Virus record (IMG/VR): IMGVR_UViG_3300025011_000172
Coordinates: 1-26,247 of that record
DNA from: a virus
DNA length: 26,247 nt
Reading direction: 5' to 3' (one strand)
The notes under the pieces are model-generated. The model had not been told where the DNA came from, did not search any database, and saw nothing but the letters and a program-made list of their open reading frames with translations. Position numbers and translations under genes: made by a program. Positions 1 to 8,485 of the stretch are shown one piece after another; the stretch's first letter is position 1; each line of letters opens with the position of its first letter.

Positions 1-1072
1 TCTCTGCCACTACTGCACTTATCGTTGCGTCAGGCGTTACTATCGCTGGAGCCGACATGTCCGCTGTGGACTCGGCGACAACAGCATCCACAGTATACCT
101 AACATCGACTGTCGGAGTAGGTGCATCAACTGTAGTTTCGGCAACTGGAGCTACTATTGTTGCATCTCCGCTTGCGATTGAATAGCCAGTCAAATAAAAA
201 CTAACGTCAGTGTTTTCTTTGTATCCTTCTATAATTCGGTCATTATCGCACTTCACTATTGCCCAAGCGGTACCCCTAATGAATCTTACAATATTCTCGG
301 TTGATCCGTTAGGTCTAAGTCCACACTTACTGTCTCCTGATACGGCCATCTGTATAAACCCACCGGAAGCCCCCGCAGGTAACGCAGTTAAATCTACCCA
401 AGAGGCGGCAGTAGATGGAGTGATATTCGTAGCATTTGTATTAAAAACTGCACCGCTTTTTATATACCCGATTAATCTAAGTTTTACGCTCGTATCTCCA
501 ATATAACCTTGACATATCTCGTTTTCGTCTACACCTATGATGGAGCAGGCATTAAAGTATTGATTTAAGTATCTTTTAAAATCATCCGTACTACCTTTCT
601 TTCTGAGGGAGGCCTGCCTGGCAGATATAGATTCGTTAACTACGCTAAATATAGCGCCTATTGCCGTGTCCGTGCCAGTATCGGCAGAAATATCTATGTC
701 TTGGTACGAGCCTGTGGTAATTGTCTTAGCGGTATAGTTATCAAAAAATACCACCTCAGAGCCAAAATAACCTGTTAGATAGACATTAACGTTGAGAATG
801 TTAACTGTAAATATCTCAAATATCCTGTTTGCGTCAACGCCCACAAAGAAGAACTCATGGGTATTAAAATTAATCTTACCAGAATACCCATCTGTACTGC
901 CATTTTTTCTGAAAGAGATATCATATATGTCTGCAGAATTGGTACTGACGTTTTCAACATGCAGAATAACTCCCGTTGCCCCTGCTGGTATATGTGCAGA
1001 TACATCAATGTCTATCCATGATCCTATAGAACTTATAGTAAGTTGGACGGGATCAATATATGTTATAGCCAA
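1..1072 (-). CDS. Partial tail/adhesion-type virion protein with three tandem modules
   Basis: The frame is open from a TTG start at 1072 to the window edge, giving 357 codons with no stop, so the C-terminus is missing. An in-frame TAA lies immediately upstream of the TTG and AGGTGG lies about 8 nt before it, so this start is well fixed. The protein has three diverged modules at about residues 18-110, 122-210 and 224-297. Each carries an S-(W/Y)-x-D start, an NGST/KGST turn, a VxVD-N/E-x-I-like strand and an L(T/I)GY end. After residue 300 the sequence becomes a low-complexity Ala/Thr/Val/Pro stretch rich in TVDA- and APxV-like words, probably a fibrous or linker region. No enzymatic motif was seen. 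Its place at the end of the structural operon, after the tail hub and Ig-domain genes, suggests a surface or receptor-binding component. The function is inferred. Confidence 0.85.
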   Translation of the reverse strand, partial: MAITYIDPVQLTISSIGSWIDIDVSAHIPAGATGVILHVENVSTNSADIYDISFRKNGSTDGYSGKINFNTHEFFFVGVDANRIFEIFTVNILNVNVYLTGYFGSEVVFFDNYTAKTITTGSYQDIDISADTGTDTAIGAIFSVVNESISARQASLRKKGSTDDFKRYLNQYFNACSIIGVDENEICQGYIGDTSVKLRLIGYIKSGAVFNTNATNITPSTAASWVDLTALPAGASGGFIQMAVSGDSKCGLRPNGSTENIVRFIRGTAWAIVKCDNDRIIEGYKENTDVSFYLTGYSIASGDATIVAPVAETTVDAPTPTVDVRYTVDAVVAESTADMSAPAIVTPDATISAVVAE

Positions 1073-1093
1073 TTAATACCCCACCTTTCGGGG

Positions 1094-1528
1094 TTAAGAT
1101 ACGGTTACTTTAAGCATACCGTCTGCGCTCCACTGAATTAGTAATGTACCTGCCGAGGAAGATTTATCCTCACCAAAATCAATATAGCCCAATAATGGAG
1201 AAGTAGATGCTGTCCCTGTATCGTCATAAATAACTGCATATCTTGCCGTAATAGTAGATGCCGCCCAACTTGTATCGTCAGCATCAATTTTTATAACATT
1301 TGTATCGGCAGTATAACCAATTGTTTTATTGGTTAGCGTAGCACCACCAGCAGTATAACCATCACCGACTACCTCGTTAGTTACATCGTCCTTGTAGTCG
1401 TGGGCATCCTGGTCTGGTGTGTAACTTGAAGTGCAGAGCATAACTTTTATGGTGTCTGTATCAAAGTCTATTTCCTTATTAAAAGCCTTAATAAAGGCAT
1501 TTCCGTACCACTTCGCTGAAACTGTCAT
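1094..1528 (-). CDS. Small phage virion-associated protein, 144 aa
   Basis: The ATG start at 1528 follows a purine-rich site (AAGGAGCG) in the 13-nt gap after the upstream gene. The 144-residue protein is predicted to be mostly beta strand. It ends in a Gly/Asp-rich segment with YAVIYDDTGT, LLGYIDFGEDKSS and IQWSADGMLKVT motifs. I recognise this pattern from uncharacterised proteins of phage structural operons, where it follows tail or baseplate-type genes. It has no signal peptide, membrane segment or catalytic motif. It lies between the SbsA-like Ig protein gene and the large partial adhesion gene, in the same orientation, so a minor role in the virion exterior is likely. The exact role is unknown. 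Confidence 0.8.
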   Translation of the reverse strand: MTVSAKWYGNAFIKAFNKEIDFDTDTIKVMLCTSSYTPDQDAHDYKDDVTNEVVGDGYTAGGATLTNKTIGYTADTNVIKIDADDTSWAASTITARYAVIYDDTGTASTSPLLGYIDFGEDKSSSAGTLLIQWSADGMLKVTVS

Positions 1529-1541
1529 TTTAAATCGCTCC

Positions 1542-2372
1542 TTATAATGGATTTGCTTCTTTCATCGGGATTAGTTTAAACGGTAAACCTTGTGCATTTC
1601 TTAACTGACTTATCGGCATTGCTTTACATTGGATGGATGTTGGTAAACCAGTCGCAAATTTAAGTACATAGCCAGAGAATGTAGAATATGTTGCAGTAGT
1701 AATTGCATTACTAGGCAATGTGAGTGTATAATCGGCAACCACTAATAATGAAGGGGCAATATATAATACATTACCTATTATTGATTTTGCGATAGGAACC
1801 ACTACGCCACCAGTCTGTAAAACTATATTATCATAAGAATTGCCAGCGACTATACTATCATCAAAAGTTATTGATATAACCTTATTAAGTGGTACTCCTG
1901 TAGAATTATTTACAGGATCAGTGTTAGTTATATTTACAGGTATAGGAATATCGTCAATATAAGTATCAAAGTAATAACTTGACGTAAAACCTCCACCACT
2001 TTGTATAAAACCCCACTGATGATACTCTCTTAAATAGTATTTACCGTCTGCGGCAACAATGTAAAAAAACGACCTATGATCAAATAAAGTAGAACCAGAA
2101 ACATTACAAGTGTATGTTAGTGGTTGACATGGTTCGTTTGTGTCTATTGTCCTAGTACCATTGTAAGTATTAAATTTTCTCAATTTTACATTTTCAAAAG
2201 TTACAAGGTCGGTACATTCTCCCGTTTCGCTATTGTAGTATTTAGTAGACTCTGCTGTATATGATTCTATCTCGTTGTTTTCAATAACGTGCAAAGAGTT
2301 TACGCCTCGTATAATACCAGCACCAGTCCTGTAATCAGGAACCTCATAATTCGGGATTACTACCCAATTCAC
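1542..2372 (-). CDS. Virion protein with SbsA/Big_5-like Ig domain, 276 aa
   Basis: The GTG start at 2372 overlaps the stop of the upstream gene (GTGA), so translation is probably coupled. Residues 1-145 are a Tyr/Asn-rich beta region with several Cys. Residues from about 150 to 245 match the SbsA-type bacterial Ig-like fold: a TDPVNNSTGVPLN opening, an ISITFDDSI strand and a YTLTLPSNAI end. Such domains occur in S-layer and surface proteins and in phage adhesion proteins. The C-terminal 30 residues are not assigned. In context, next to a Big_2 protein and downstream of the tail hub, it is likely a decoration or host-contact part of the tail. The domain call is by motif pattern and the role is inferred. 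Confidence 0.82.
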   Translation of the reverse strand: MNWVVIPNYEVPDYRTGAGIIRGVNSLHVIENNEIESYTAESTKYYNSETGECTDLVTFENVKLRKFNTYNGTRTIDTNEPCQPLTYTCNVSGSTLFDHRSFFYIVAADGKYYLREYHQWGFIQSGGGFTSSYYFDTYIDDIPIPVNITNTDPVNNSTGVPLNKVISITFDDSIVAGNSYDNIVLQTGGVVVPIAKSIIGNVLYIAPSLLVVADYTLTLPSNAITTATYSTFSGYVLKFATGLPTSIQCKAMPISQLRNAQGLPFKLIPMKEANPL

Positions 2373-3037
2373 GGCTTAACCACCACCGTTCCACCACAAA
2401 CAGCACTAAGAGTAATATAGTCACCAGTAGAACCTGCCTCCGGTACTACAGTTATTTTCGAGTAACATAACATATCTGATATAGTTTCTTGCGTAAACGT
2501 AACGGCAGGATATTTGTTGTTACCACCAATAATAGTCGCGGAGGGGATAGGCATATCCACATAGCCATTCTCTAAAACAAACTCCACACCCGCCAAATTA
2601 AACGCCGCTAAACCATACTCGATAATACCTTCACTAGCAACCGTTGTAGTTGTCTCAACCTTCACCATATCGGCAGGTATAACCTTGAATACAACAACCG
2701 CAGTACCAGAAGTTAATCCTGACTTTGCCCCGGTTATCGTTATTTCTGCCTGTCCTTCTGCTACCGCCGTAACCAGTCCACCACTACTTACTGTTGCTAT
2801 TGCCGTATCGCTCGAAGCGTAACTCAGCGTAGCATCAGTGGGAGTTGTAGTTATCTCTAGCTGCTTAGTTTCGTCAACTCTCAGTGTCTCGTAAACTCCA
2901 GTACTATCAGGAATAGGAATATCTAAGTGAAGTAGATAATTAACGATAGACCGAATATTACCATTTATCACGTTAATCAAATTCCTATTCCCCGGAGAAT
3001 CGCCGTAAGTCAATTGAACCGTCTTAGGTATTTTCAC
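2369..3037 (-). CDS. Virion protein with Big_2 bacterial Ig-like domain, 222 aa
   Basis: The GTG start at 3037 shares its first base with the last base of the upstream TAG stop (TAGTG arrangement), a typical coupled junction. Residues 1-45 are a short N-terminal region probably used for assembly. Residues about 48-120 form a Big_2 Ig-like domain, with the signature order ETKQLEIT, ATLSYASSDTAIATVS, GLVTAVAEGQAEITI and TAVVVFKV. The remaining 100 residues form a second beta-rich region of unknown family. Big_2 domains are common in phage tail and capsid proteins, where they are thought to bind cell-surface polysaccharide weakly. No enzymatic residues are visible. Confidence 0.85.
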   Translation of the reverse strand: MKIPKTVQLTYGDSPGNRNLINVINGNIRSIVNYLLHLDIPIPDSTGVYETLRVDETKQLEITTTPTDATLSYASSDTAIATVSSGGLVTAVAEGQAEITITGAKSGLTSGTAVVVFKVIPADMVKVETTTTVASEGIIEYGLAAFNLAGVEFVLENGYVDMPIPSATIIGGNNKYPAVTFTQETISDMLCYSKITVVPEAGSTGDYITLSAVCGGTVVVKP

Positions 3038-4509
3038 TACTTCACCGCCCCGACAACTGCAGTTATGGAGCCACTTTCAAGACCGCTTATCCTGTCCGTA
3101 GCGGATAACCTCAGTGAATTATTCCTACCCTTAGTGCCGGTTATTTTCACCTCAACCGTTTCCTGCACTCCTGCCGTAAACTCAGCAGTTATGGCCGATC
3201 CTTCTGCTTCCCTATCACTTGTGGAGTAAACATCAATATCGAAATCATTATCCGGTTCGGCAGTTAACCATAATCGCTTAATTTTGGTTTTTCTACCTTC
3301 GGAACTTAACGGACCTATTACTAATTCGGAGGTAATACTTACCCCTAAATCAGTCAGACTTCCATCCAACTTAACAATCCGGTTATCGTTTAACCCTAAA
3401 TGGACGTATTCCCTGCCTGTCACCGCCCCAAAAGCACCAGCGCAGTTAATCACGAATGGGTACTCGTATATAAACCAATCCTTTAGATCATAGACGAATA
3501 CCGTTGTTTTGTTAGTAGGACTACCTGGCAACACAAGCCAAAACTCGCCGCCATTTTCAAAGGCAAACGCATTAGTAAACGAATATCCTGCGAATAATTC
3601 CTCGACATTCTGACTAACTGGAACAGCTTCACTCCCGGAATATGCGTAAACTCGATATTTTCCGTCTTCCTGAGTTAACCATAGGCAGTAGTTTCCAACC
3701 TTTGCCGCACAACGTATTTTATACATGCCGACTTTCCCGATTTCATCTGTGCTATTATTAGTCTCATCGGAAAAATAAACCCGGTAATGCCTCCTTGGAG
3801 TTAAAACGAGCATATGCCCACCTAAAGAAACAGCATCCAAAACAGGTTCGGCAGCAGAACCACTAACATCAAGCCAGAAATCTTCCGGCCAATATTCTGC
3901 GCTAACATTCTTTGCATCGGTTTCGTCATAACCGCAAAAATACATTCGGTTAGGGTAAGCTGAGTTTAGTCCCCAACCAAACATTCTGCCTTCGTGTTTG
4001 CATAGGAATTCCATGGTCGGCATAACGCCACTCATCTCAGGGGAAAAATTACTCCAAACACTTATACCTCCAGTGTCAATGCTATATACATATAGCTTGT
4101 TCGTTCCACCGCCGGCCAAGTATAGGTTACTTGAAACACTACCGTTTTCATCAACAATAGCCCATAAAACACTGCTAAACCCATAATTTGTTGATGCTGA
4201 TTGTATTGCCGACCATGCCCCTGCCTCTGTTGTCCTGTGATATATATTATTGCCTGCCTCAACGATAAGTTTAGTATCCATGCCAACCTTGGGTGCTTGA
4301 TGTATGCTTTTGATAGCGGCAGGGAAGGAAGATGTAACTAAACTGCAACCATCCCTGGTTCTCAACATACCGTTCTGCACAACAAAGTTTTTACCGGCGG
4401 AAGGTTCGCCTATCTTCCGGGTATGTTGGACATTAATTCCGCTAAATACCGGAATATTAAGAGACGCTTTTCTTGTCGTTCCCGTCCGTTTTGGTACTTC
4501 AGTTCTCAT
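3037..4509 (-). CDS. Tail hub/DNA stabilisation protein, P22 gp10-like beta-propeller
   Basis: This 490-residue protein follows the adaptor gene with its ATG directly after that gene's TAA. Its length, its position after the portal-adaptor module and its repeating beta-strand pattern fit the podovirus packaged-DNA-stabilisation or tail-hub family (P22 gp10 type). Visible features include an N-terminal IPVFSGINVQ segment followed by the DGCSLVTSSFPAAIKSIH stretch typical of the family, repeated propeller-like blades (for example MYFCGYDETD, YRVYFSDET and TVFVYDLKDWFIYEYP) and a C-terminal beta domain. In P22 gp10 closes the portal-adaptor channel and carries the tail needle and spikes. There is no tape-measure gene in the window, which agrees with a short-tailed virion. 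The family assignment is from pattern memory. Confidence 0.8.
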   Translation of the reverse strand: MRTEVPKRTGTTRKASLNIPVFSGINVQHTRKIGEPSAGKNFVVQNGMLRTRDGCSLVTSSFPAAIKSIHQAPKVGMDTKLIVEAGNNIYHRTTEAGAWSAIQSASTNYGFSSVLWAIVDENGSVSSNLYLAGGGTNKLYVYSIDTGGISVWSNFSPEMSGVMPTMEFLCKHEGRMFGWGLNSAYPNRMYFCGYDETDAKNVSAEYWPEDFWLDVSGSAAEPVLDAVSLGGHMLVLTPRRHYRVYFSDETNNSTDEIGKVGMYKIRCAAKVGNYCLWLTQEDGKYRVYAYSGSEAVPVSQNVEELFAGYSFTNAFAFENGGEFWLVLPGSPTNKTTVFVYDLKDWFIYEYPFVINCAGAFGAVTGREYVHLGLNDNRIVKLDGSLTDLGVSITSELVIGPLSSEGRKTKIKRLWLTAEPDNDFDIDVYSTSDREAEGSAITAEFTAGVQETVEVKITGTKGRNNSLRLSATDRISGLESGSITAVVGAVK

Positions 4510-5349
4510 TTACCACACCGCCCTAACCTGGAACGCATCGTTTGTGCTTGTTTCGTTCTCGTCAATCAGATTACCGATAGAGGAATAAAACTCCTGCATC
4601 CATCTCGAAGCATCAACGTCGTCCGAATCATCGGCACTTCGATAACGCGAAGCAATATATTTTGCAACCGCATACATGCAGGCATCAATCAGAGGCACAT
4701 TGTCGTTTATAGCAGTAACAGTTGGCCGCGCAACATAGGTAAGCGCATAAGTATCGGCATCATAGAAGGATATTTTGCGGTTTCTTATGGTATAGTTGGT
4801 ATAGTTAATACCAGTGTTATCCTCAGCAGGCACACTCTCGCTGTCACCTACAAGTCCTGTATCATCAAAGGTATTATCGGTAGCAGTCCCAATTAGCCCC
4901 TGCGTAGCACCGCCGGTAGTACGATATATGGCATACGATGATGCGTCCGCTACCTCCGTCCATGCCAATGCGTTGTAGTTAGTCTCAGACAGCGTTGCAT
5001 TTCCATTAGTTACTTTAACTTCGGGGCAGGCGATAGTCTCATTATCAGATGATAGTGCCGTTACTCTATACCCATACGTTGTTGCTCCTGTCGTACCCGT
5101 AGGGGTTACGGTTAAACCTGCAGGATAACCTATTGTATTTGTCAATACTACCGTTCTCACAAAATCAGTCGGCAGGTTATAGAATTTCTTTGCTGTGGCT
5201 ATGTACTGCTTAGTTGATTCCTGCCATAACTGCGTTGGTATTTTGTCCTGCAAACACTCTTTGCCCCATAGTAGCAGATCGGTATTAGACACCGATTCAT
5301 GCGTCCATGAGTCTACAAGAGTTTTGCAGTCGTTAAGGGTGAATGCCAA
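4510..5349 (-). CDS. Head-tail adaptor (P22 gp4-like) with fibronectin-like insertion
   Basis: The TTG start at 5349 has AGGTGA 4 nt upstream, which decides it. The first 70 residues are helical (KTLVDSWTHES, LLLWGKECLQDKIP, YNLPTDFVR), and residues from about 195 to 279 hold the YTIRNRKISFYDADTYALTYVARP segment plus a C-terminal helical part (VPLIDACMYAVAKYIASRYR). This matches the phage adaptor family that docks under the portal. Between them, about residues 76-190, is an inserted Thr/Gly-rich beta domain with YGYRVTALSSDNET and YAIYRTTGG strands, resembling a fibronectin type III domain. Adaptors of this family are usually about 160-200 residues, so the extra length equals the insertion. 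It would sit on the outside of the neck. Confidence 0.8.
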   Translation of the reverse strand: MAFTLNDCKTLVDSWTHESVSNTDLLLWGKECLQDKIPTQLWQESTKQYIATAKKFYNLPTDFVRTVVLTNTIGYPAGLTVTPTGTTGATTYGYRVTALSSDNETIACPEVKVTNGNATLSETNYNALAWTEVADASSYAIYRTTGGATQGLIGTATDNTFDDTGLVGDSESVPAEDNTGINYTNYTIRNRKISFYDADTYALTYVARPTVTAINDNVPLIDACMYAVAKYIASRYRSADDSDDVDASRWMQEFYSSIGNLIDENETSTNDAFQVRAVW

Positions 5350-5372
5350 AAGATCACCTACTTATGTAAAAT

Positions 5373-5391
5373 GGGAGGTTATTGACCTCCC
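5373..5391 (-). terminator. Hairpin between LamG-side gene and adaptor gene, possible weak terminator
   Basis: GGGAGGT and ACCTCCC form a perfect 7-bp stem with loop TATTG. On the minus strand it is followed by ATTTT only, so it is at best a weak terminator or a pause/processing site. A second small dyad, CTAACG/CGTTAG at 5427-5444, overlaps the stop of the upstream gene. Confidence 0.4.
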
Positions 5392-5440
5392 TGTGCTTAT
5401 CTAACTATCTATATAACTAACGGAAGCTAACGCATTTTCG

Positions 5441-5704
5441 TTAGTTGGGTAGCTCTTCGCTTTCCCATTCTTCCTTATTATCGCTGAGATACTGACGTAT
5501 TTGTTCTAAATTTCCTATAAAAATTACATGTTCTTTAAACCATGCAATTTCATCATCACCAAAAAGTCCTTCTAAAAGAAGTTTTCTGCCATCCAGACTA
5601 AATCTTTGAGAAACATTAAATTGCGGTTGCTCGTAATCAGTTCTACCTTTTATAATTGCTTCTTCAATATTCGGGGCAGTTACAACTACATATATATGGT
5701 TCAT
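5441..5704 (-). CDS. Small hypothetical protein, 87 aa
   Basis: The start is ATG at 5704. It overlaps the TGA of the LamG-like gene (ATGA) and has AGGTGG 6 nt upstream, so longer in-frame extensions into the LamG gene are not used. The protein begins MNHIYVVVTAPNIEEAIIKG and ends in an acidic tail (EEWESEELPN). It reads as a small alpha/beta protein with no signal peptide, membrane segment or zinc motif. I do not recognise the family. Its coupling to the LamG-like gene suggests a small partner or accessory of that virion protein. Confidence 0.75.
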   Translation of the reverse strand: MNHIYVVVTAPNIEEAIIKGRTDYEQPQFNVSQRFSLDGRKLLLEGLFGDDEIAWFKEHVIFIGNLEQIRQYLSDNKEEWESEELPN

Positions 5705-6459
5705 GCAAAACCACCTGCCTTTGCATGATTTAAAATTTCTGTAGGGGTTAAAATGCGTGAATACATCCCACAATAACCTGCCTTGCCTGAGTACCAACTT
5801 GGAGCAGAATCTAATACTCCCCTTCCGAAATGTGGTCCTAATGCCGGGGCAGTATCAGATATTATTATATCTGTACCAAAGTTTACACTTGTTGTTGACG
5901 CAACTACACTTCCGTTTCTGTATAATACTACGGTGTCACTTGGAATATCTACTGCGATATGTGCCATGCAAATTCCGACAGGGAGTGCTGTATTCGATAC
6001 TAACGATGAAGCAGCTTGGGATTTTCCACCCGATCTAACCGACACATTAAGAGTTTCATTTGTACCTATTTTATAGACAGCAAACCTAGCCTGTCCTGCT
6101 GTGTCAGCGTCGGATACAGATTCAGCCCATATAATTTGATTACTACCCAAGTTTAATATTTCTAATATAGCAAACCAGGTAAAGACTCCAAGACCTCTAA
6201 CACTACATCCTGCAGCAGGAGTTATTTTGTCATTAATCCCATCAAATATAGCCATTTTATTGATACGTCGATTAGGTGCATTTTGATTAAGTGTTACACC
6301 ATCATATGCCCCATGACGAGCATTGCCGGAATAATCTTTTACCTGACTGCCGGACGTTTCCTGCATTGCCCATAGAAAACGTAAATCAGGAGTATCAAGC
6401 AACTTTTGTAGCAATTGGGATTCCCAAGAATCAAAGCGAGGATATGCTTGCAAATTCAC
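5701..6459 (-). CDS. LamG/concanavalin A-like lectin-fold virion protein, 252 aa
   Basis: The GTG start at 6459 is 1 nt past the upstream TAA, and GGGGGTG serves as the ribosome site. Residues 1-40 are a short helical lead. From about residue 28 the sequence has the order of LamG-3/concanavalin A-like domains: FLWAMQETSGSQVKDYSGN, then MAIFDGINDKI, FTWFAILEI, WAESVSDADTAGQARFAVY, MAHIAVDIPSDTVVLYRNGS and a closing YCGMYSRILTPTEILNHAKAG. Such domains are common in phage tail and adhesion proteins and bind carbohydrate or act as structural beta sandwiches. It lies between the large repeat protein and the adaptor, in the same operon. The fold is well supported and the ligand is unknown. Confidence 0.85.
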   Translation of the reverse strand: MNLQAYPRFDSWESQLLQKLLDTPDLRFLWAMQETSGSQVKDYSGNARHGAYDGVTLNQNAPNRRINKMAIFDGINDKITPAAGCSVRGLGVFTWFAILEILNLGSNQIIWAESVSDADTAGQARFAVYKIGTNETLNVSVRSGGKSQAASSLVSNTALPVGICMAHIAVDIPSDTVVLYRNGSVVASTTSVNFGTDIIISDTAPALGPHFGRGVLDSAPSWYSGKAGYCGMYSRILTPTEILNHAKAGGFA

Positions 6460-6460
6460 C

Positions 6461-8470
6461 TTAGTTCACCCCCAAGTAGGAAACTCCCTCATTATTTACC
6501 GACGAATCAACATAAACAAGGTTAAGATTACTAACCGGAATGGAGACAGATTCTTCTGCTCGCAAGCGTTTGCCGTATGCGCTACTTGAAACGCTTGCGT
6601 TGCCGATATAAATAAATCCAGTATTTGTATTTAATGCTATTATAAGTACCTGCTTACATGCTTGGTCTGCTGCAAGTTGGACTCTTGTCCCGGCAGTGGT
6701 TACATTTTTTATGCCTTGCAGTAGAGCGTTGCTACCAGTTACTTTGGTAAGTAAATTACCCTGTGCATCAGTCTGGAGGGTAACTGCATCCCCCTCATCA
6801 CGAGTAGCAGGAGTAGCATTATACTTACCTGCAAACAACACGGGGTTACCATTAGCTGCGGCACTATCAGCAGCTTTACCGACTGTTATCACATCGGCAG
6901 TAAGAGGTCTAGCAACACCCACGGCAAGAGATTTGACAGTCAAACTTGTACCTGCCCCTGCTGTAGAAATTACCGCCCTCACGGATTTATAACCTGATAC
7001 GTTGGCAGAATAAATTCCTGTGGCAATTGCCGTTGTCGCTGCCACACCCGTATCAGTTTTCGTGGCACTAAAAGCCGTATAGTTTGTACCGTCAACAGAA
7101 CCTTCCCAAGTTACTGTTGCTGTGTCGGGTGTTCCGGTAATTTGAAAAGCTATCGGCCCATAGCCTGAAACCGTTGCGGCAGTACCATTGCCGTCTGTTG
7201 TTGTTGCGTTTTGGTGTGTAGTTTCCAGCGTTGTTGCCGGGATACCGCCTTGGGCTAATGTGGCTTGTACGGCCGCTAACGTTGTCTCAGTAGCCGGTGC
7301 CGCTATAATCTTAGCCAGAATCGCCGCCAAAGTTGTTTGTGTGGCAAAATCCTTTGCAATCAGAGTGTCTTGCTTTGCCTCCGTTGCTGGTGCGGCTATA
7401 ATTTTCGCTAAGACTGCCGCTAATGTGGTCTGAGTTGCAAAATCTTTCGCATTTAAAGTGTCCTGTTTAGCCTCAGTCGCCGGTGCTGCAATGATCTTTG
7501 CTAGAACTGCTGTAAGGGTAGTTTGAGTGGCCGCATCTGCCGGCAAAGTCGTTAATATAGTAGGTATAGGATTTCCTACGGCCACGTCGGCATTACCTAC
7601 TTGCAGGTTTGCATTAGCGTTTAAATTGTCATGCGCTGCCTGATCAACAGTCACCGATCCGCCGCCATCCGAGACAACATTCTTCCGCATAATCTGATAT
7701 ACGGAACCGGCGGCAACATTTACAACTGCAATACCACCAGAAAATTCAACAGGCGTAACGGTAACAGGTACAACCCCATCAGAACCCGTCATGGTTGCGG
7801 TAAATTCTGCTAATTCATCAATCTTAACCGCAACAAGAGTCGCGGTATTCTTAGCATCGTCTAATACGCCGCCAGTTTTTCCGAGATAAACCGTTAAAAC
7901 ATTATCAGCAAAAGATGCCGACAGGTTATCATTGTCCCCTGGTGCTGCCACTACTTCAGCGGTTATCGAGTTACCTGCAACTCCCTCATTTACATAGACT
8001 ACCGTAACCTCTGCTGTGTCTGGAGTACCAACCATAGCACTTGCCGCCGCACCAGGAAGGGTAGCAATTGTCAAGGTAGTTGCCGTATTACTAGCTACTG
8101 TGCGGTAATAGTCAACGCCACTAATAGTAACTTTTGTAATATGTCCGGCGAACATATTAGTTTCAAAGTTTTTAGATGTGTCGATAATGGTAGTTTTACT
8201 GCCACCAGTCGCTGTACCACCGTCAAAATTACTGTCAACTATTGCTGGATTGGTAGCAGTAAACTTCTCGTCACCATCAGCATCAACAGGAATAAACTTA
8301 CCTGCTATCGCCGTACCTGCCGCTAGTTTTGCCGTTACTGAGCCATCTGAATTTAGAACTAAACCGACTATTTTATTATCACCGTCAACGCCGCCAATAG
8401 TGACGGGATTTTGCCTTGCTGCACTTTCACCTACTGGATTTTTACCTTCTGCAATGGAAATTTCAAACAC
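6461..8470 (-). CDS. Large structural protein with 31-residue tandem repeats, 669 aa
   Basis: The frame opens at GTG 8470, but that GTG lies inside the AGGAGGTG ribosome site, so the real start may be an in-frame ATT 8 nt beyond AGGAGG or a nearby codon. The first 300 residues are Ala/Gly/Thr/Val-rich beta, with a TTIIDTSKNFETNMFAGHITKV-like segment and a DNDNLSASFADNVLTVYLGKTGG-like segment that resemble phage sheath or tail-fibre beta domains. Residues 314-395 hold 2.6 copies of a 31-residue helical repeat (ATQTTLAAVLAKIIAAPATE core). Residues 400-520 form a beta-sandwich-like region (TATVTWEGSVDGTNYTAFSA) and the C-terminus a jelly-roll-like end (FIYIGNASVSSSAYGKRL). It follows the major capsid gene behind a terminator. 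It is probably a head fibre or long adhesion protein. The role is inferred. Confidence 0.8.
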   Translation of the reverse strand: MFEISIAEGKNPVGESAARQNPVTIGGVDGDNKIVGLVLNSDGSVTAKLAAGTAIAGKFIPVDADGDEKFTATNPAIVDSNFDGGTATGGSKTTIIDTSKNFETNMFAGHITKVTISGVDYYRTVASNTATTLTIATLPGAAASAMVGTPDTAEVTVVYVNEGVAGNSITAEVVAAPGDNDNLSASFADNVLTVYLGKTGGVLDDAKNTATLVAVKIDELAEFTATMTGSDGVVPVTVTPVEFSGGIAVVNVAAGSVYQIMRKNVVSDGGGSVTVDQAAHDNLNANANLQVGNADVAVGNPIPTILTTLPADAATQTTLTAVLAKIIAAPATEAKQDTLNAKDFATQTTLAAVLAKIIAAPATEAKQDTLIAKDFATQTTLAAILAKIIAAPATETTLAAVQATLAQGGIPATTLETTHQNATTTDGNGTAATVSGYGPIAFQITGTPDTATVTWEGSVDGTNYTAFSATKTDTGVAATTAIATGIYSANVSGYKSVRAVISTAGAGTSLTVKSLAVGVARPLTADVITVGKAADSAAANGNPVLFAGKYNATPATRDEGDAVTLQTDAQGNLLTKVTGSNALLQGIKNVTTAGTRVQLAADQACKQVLIIALNTNTGFIYIGNASVSSSAYGKRLRAEESVSIPVSNLNLVYVDSSVNNEGVSYLGVN
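7286..7531 (-). repeat. 93-nt in-frame tandem repeat, 2.6 copies
   Basis: Three units code for residues 314-344, 345-375 and 376-395 of the large structural protein. The protein repeats are nearly identical, while the DNA differs at many third codon positions, so the protein sequence appears to have been kept by selection after an old duplication. Confidence 0.9.
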
Positions 8471-8485
8471 CTCCTATATGTAAAA

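Noticed and set aside
4423-4896. 157-codon open frame on the plus strand across two structural genes
   Set aside because: It is opposite the tail-hub and adaptor genes, lacks a Shine-Dalgarno and has no protein-like pattern.
7286-7531. CRISPR-like direct repeats
   Set aside because: The repeats are contiguous, in frame and diverged at synonymous positions, with no spacers. They are protein-coding repeats.
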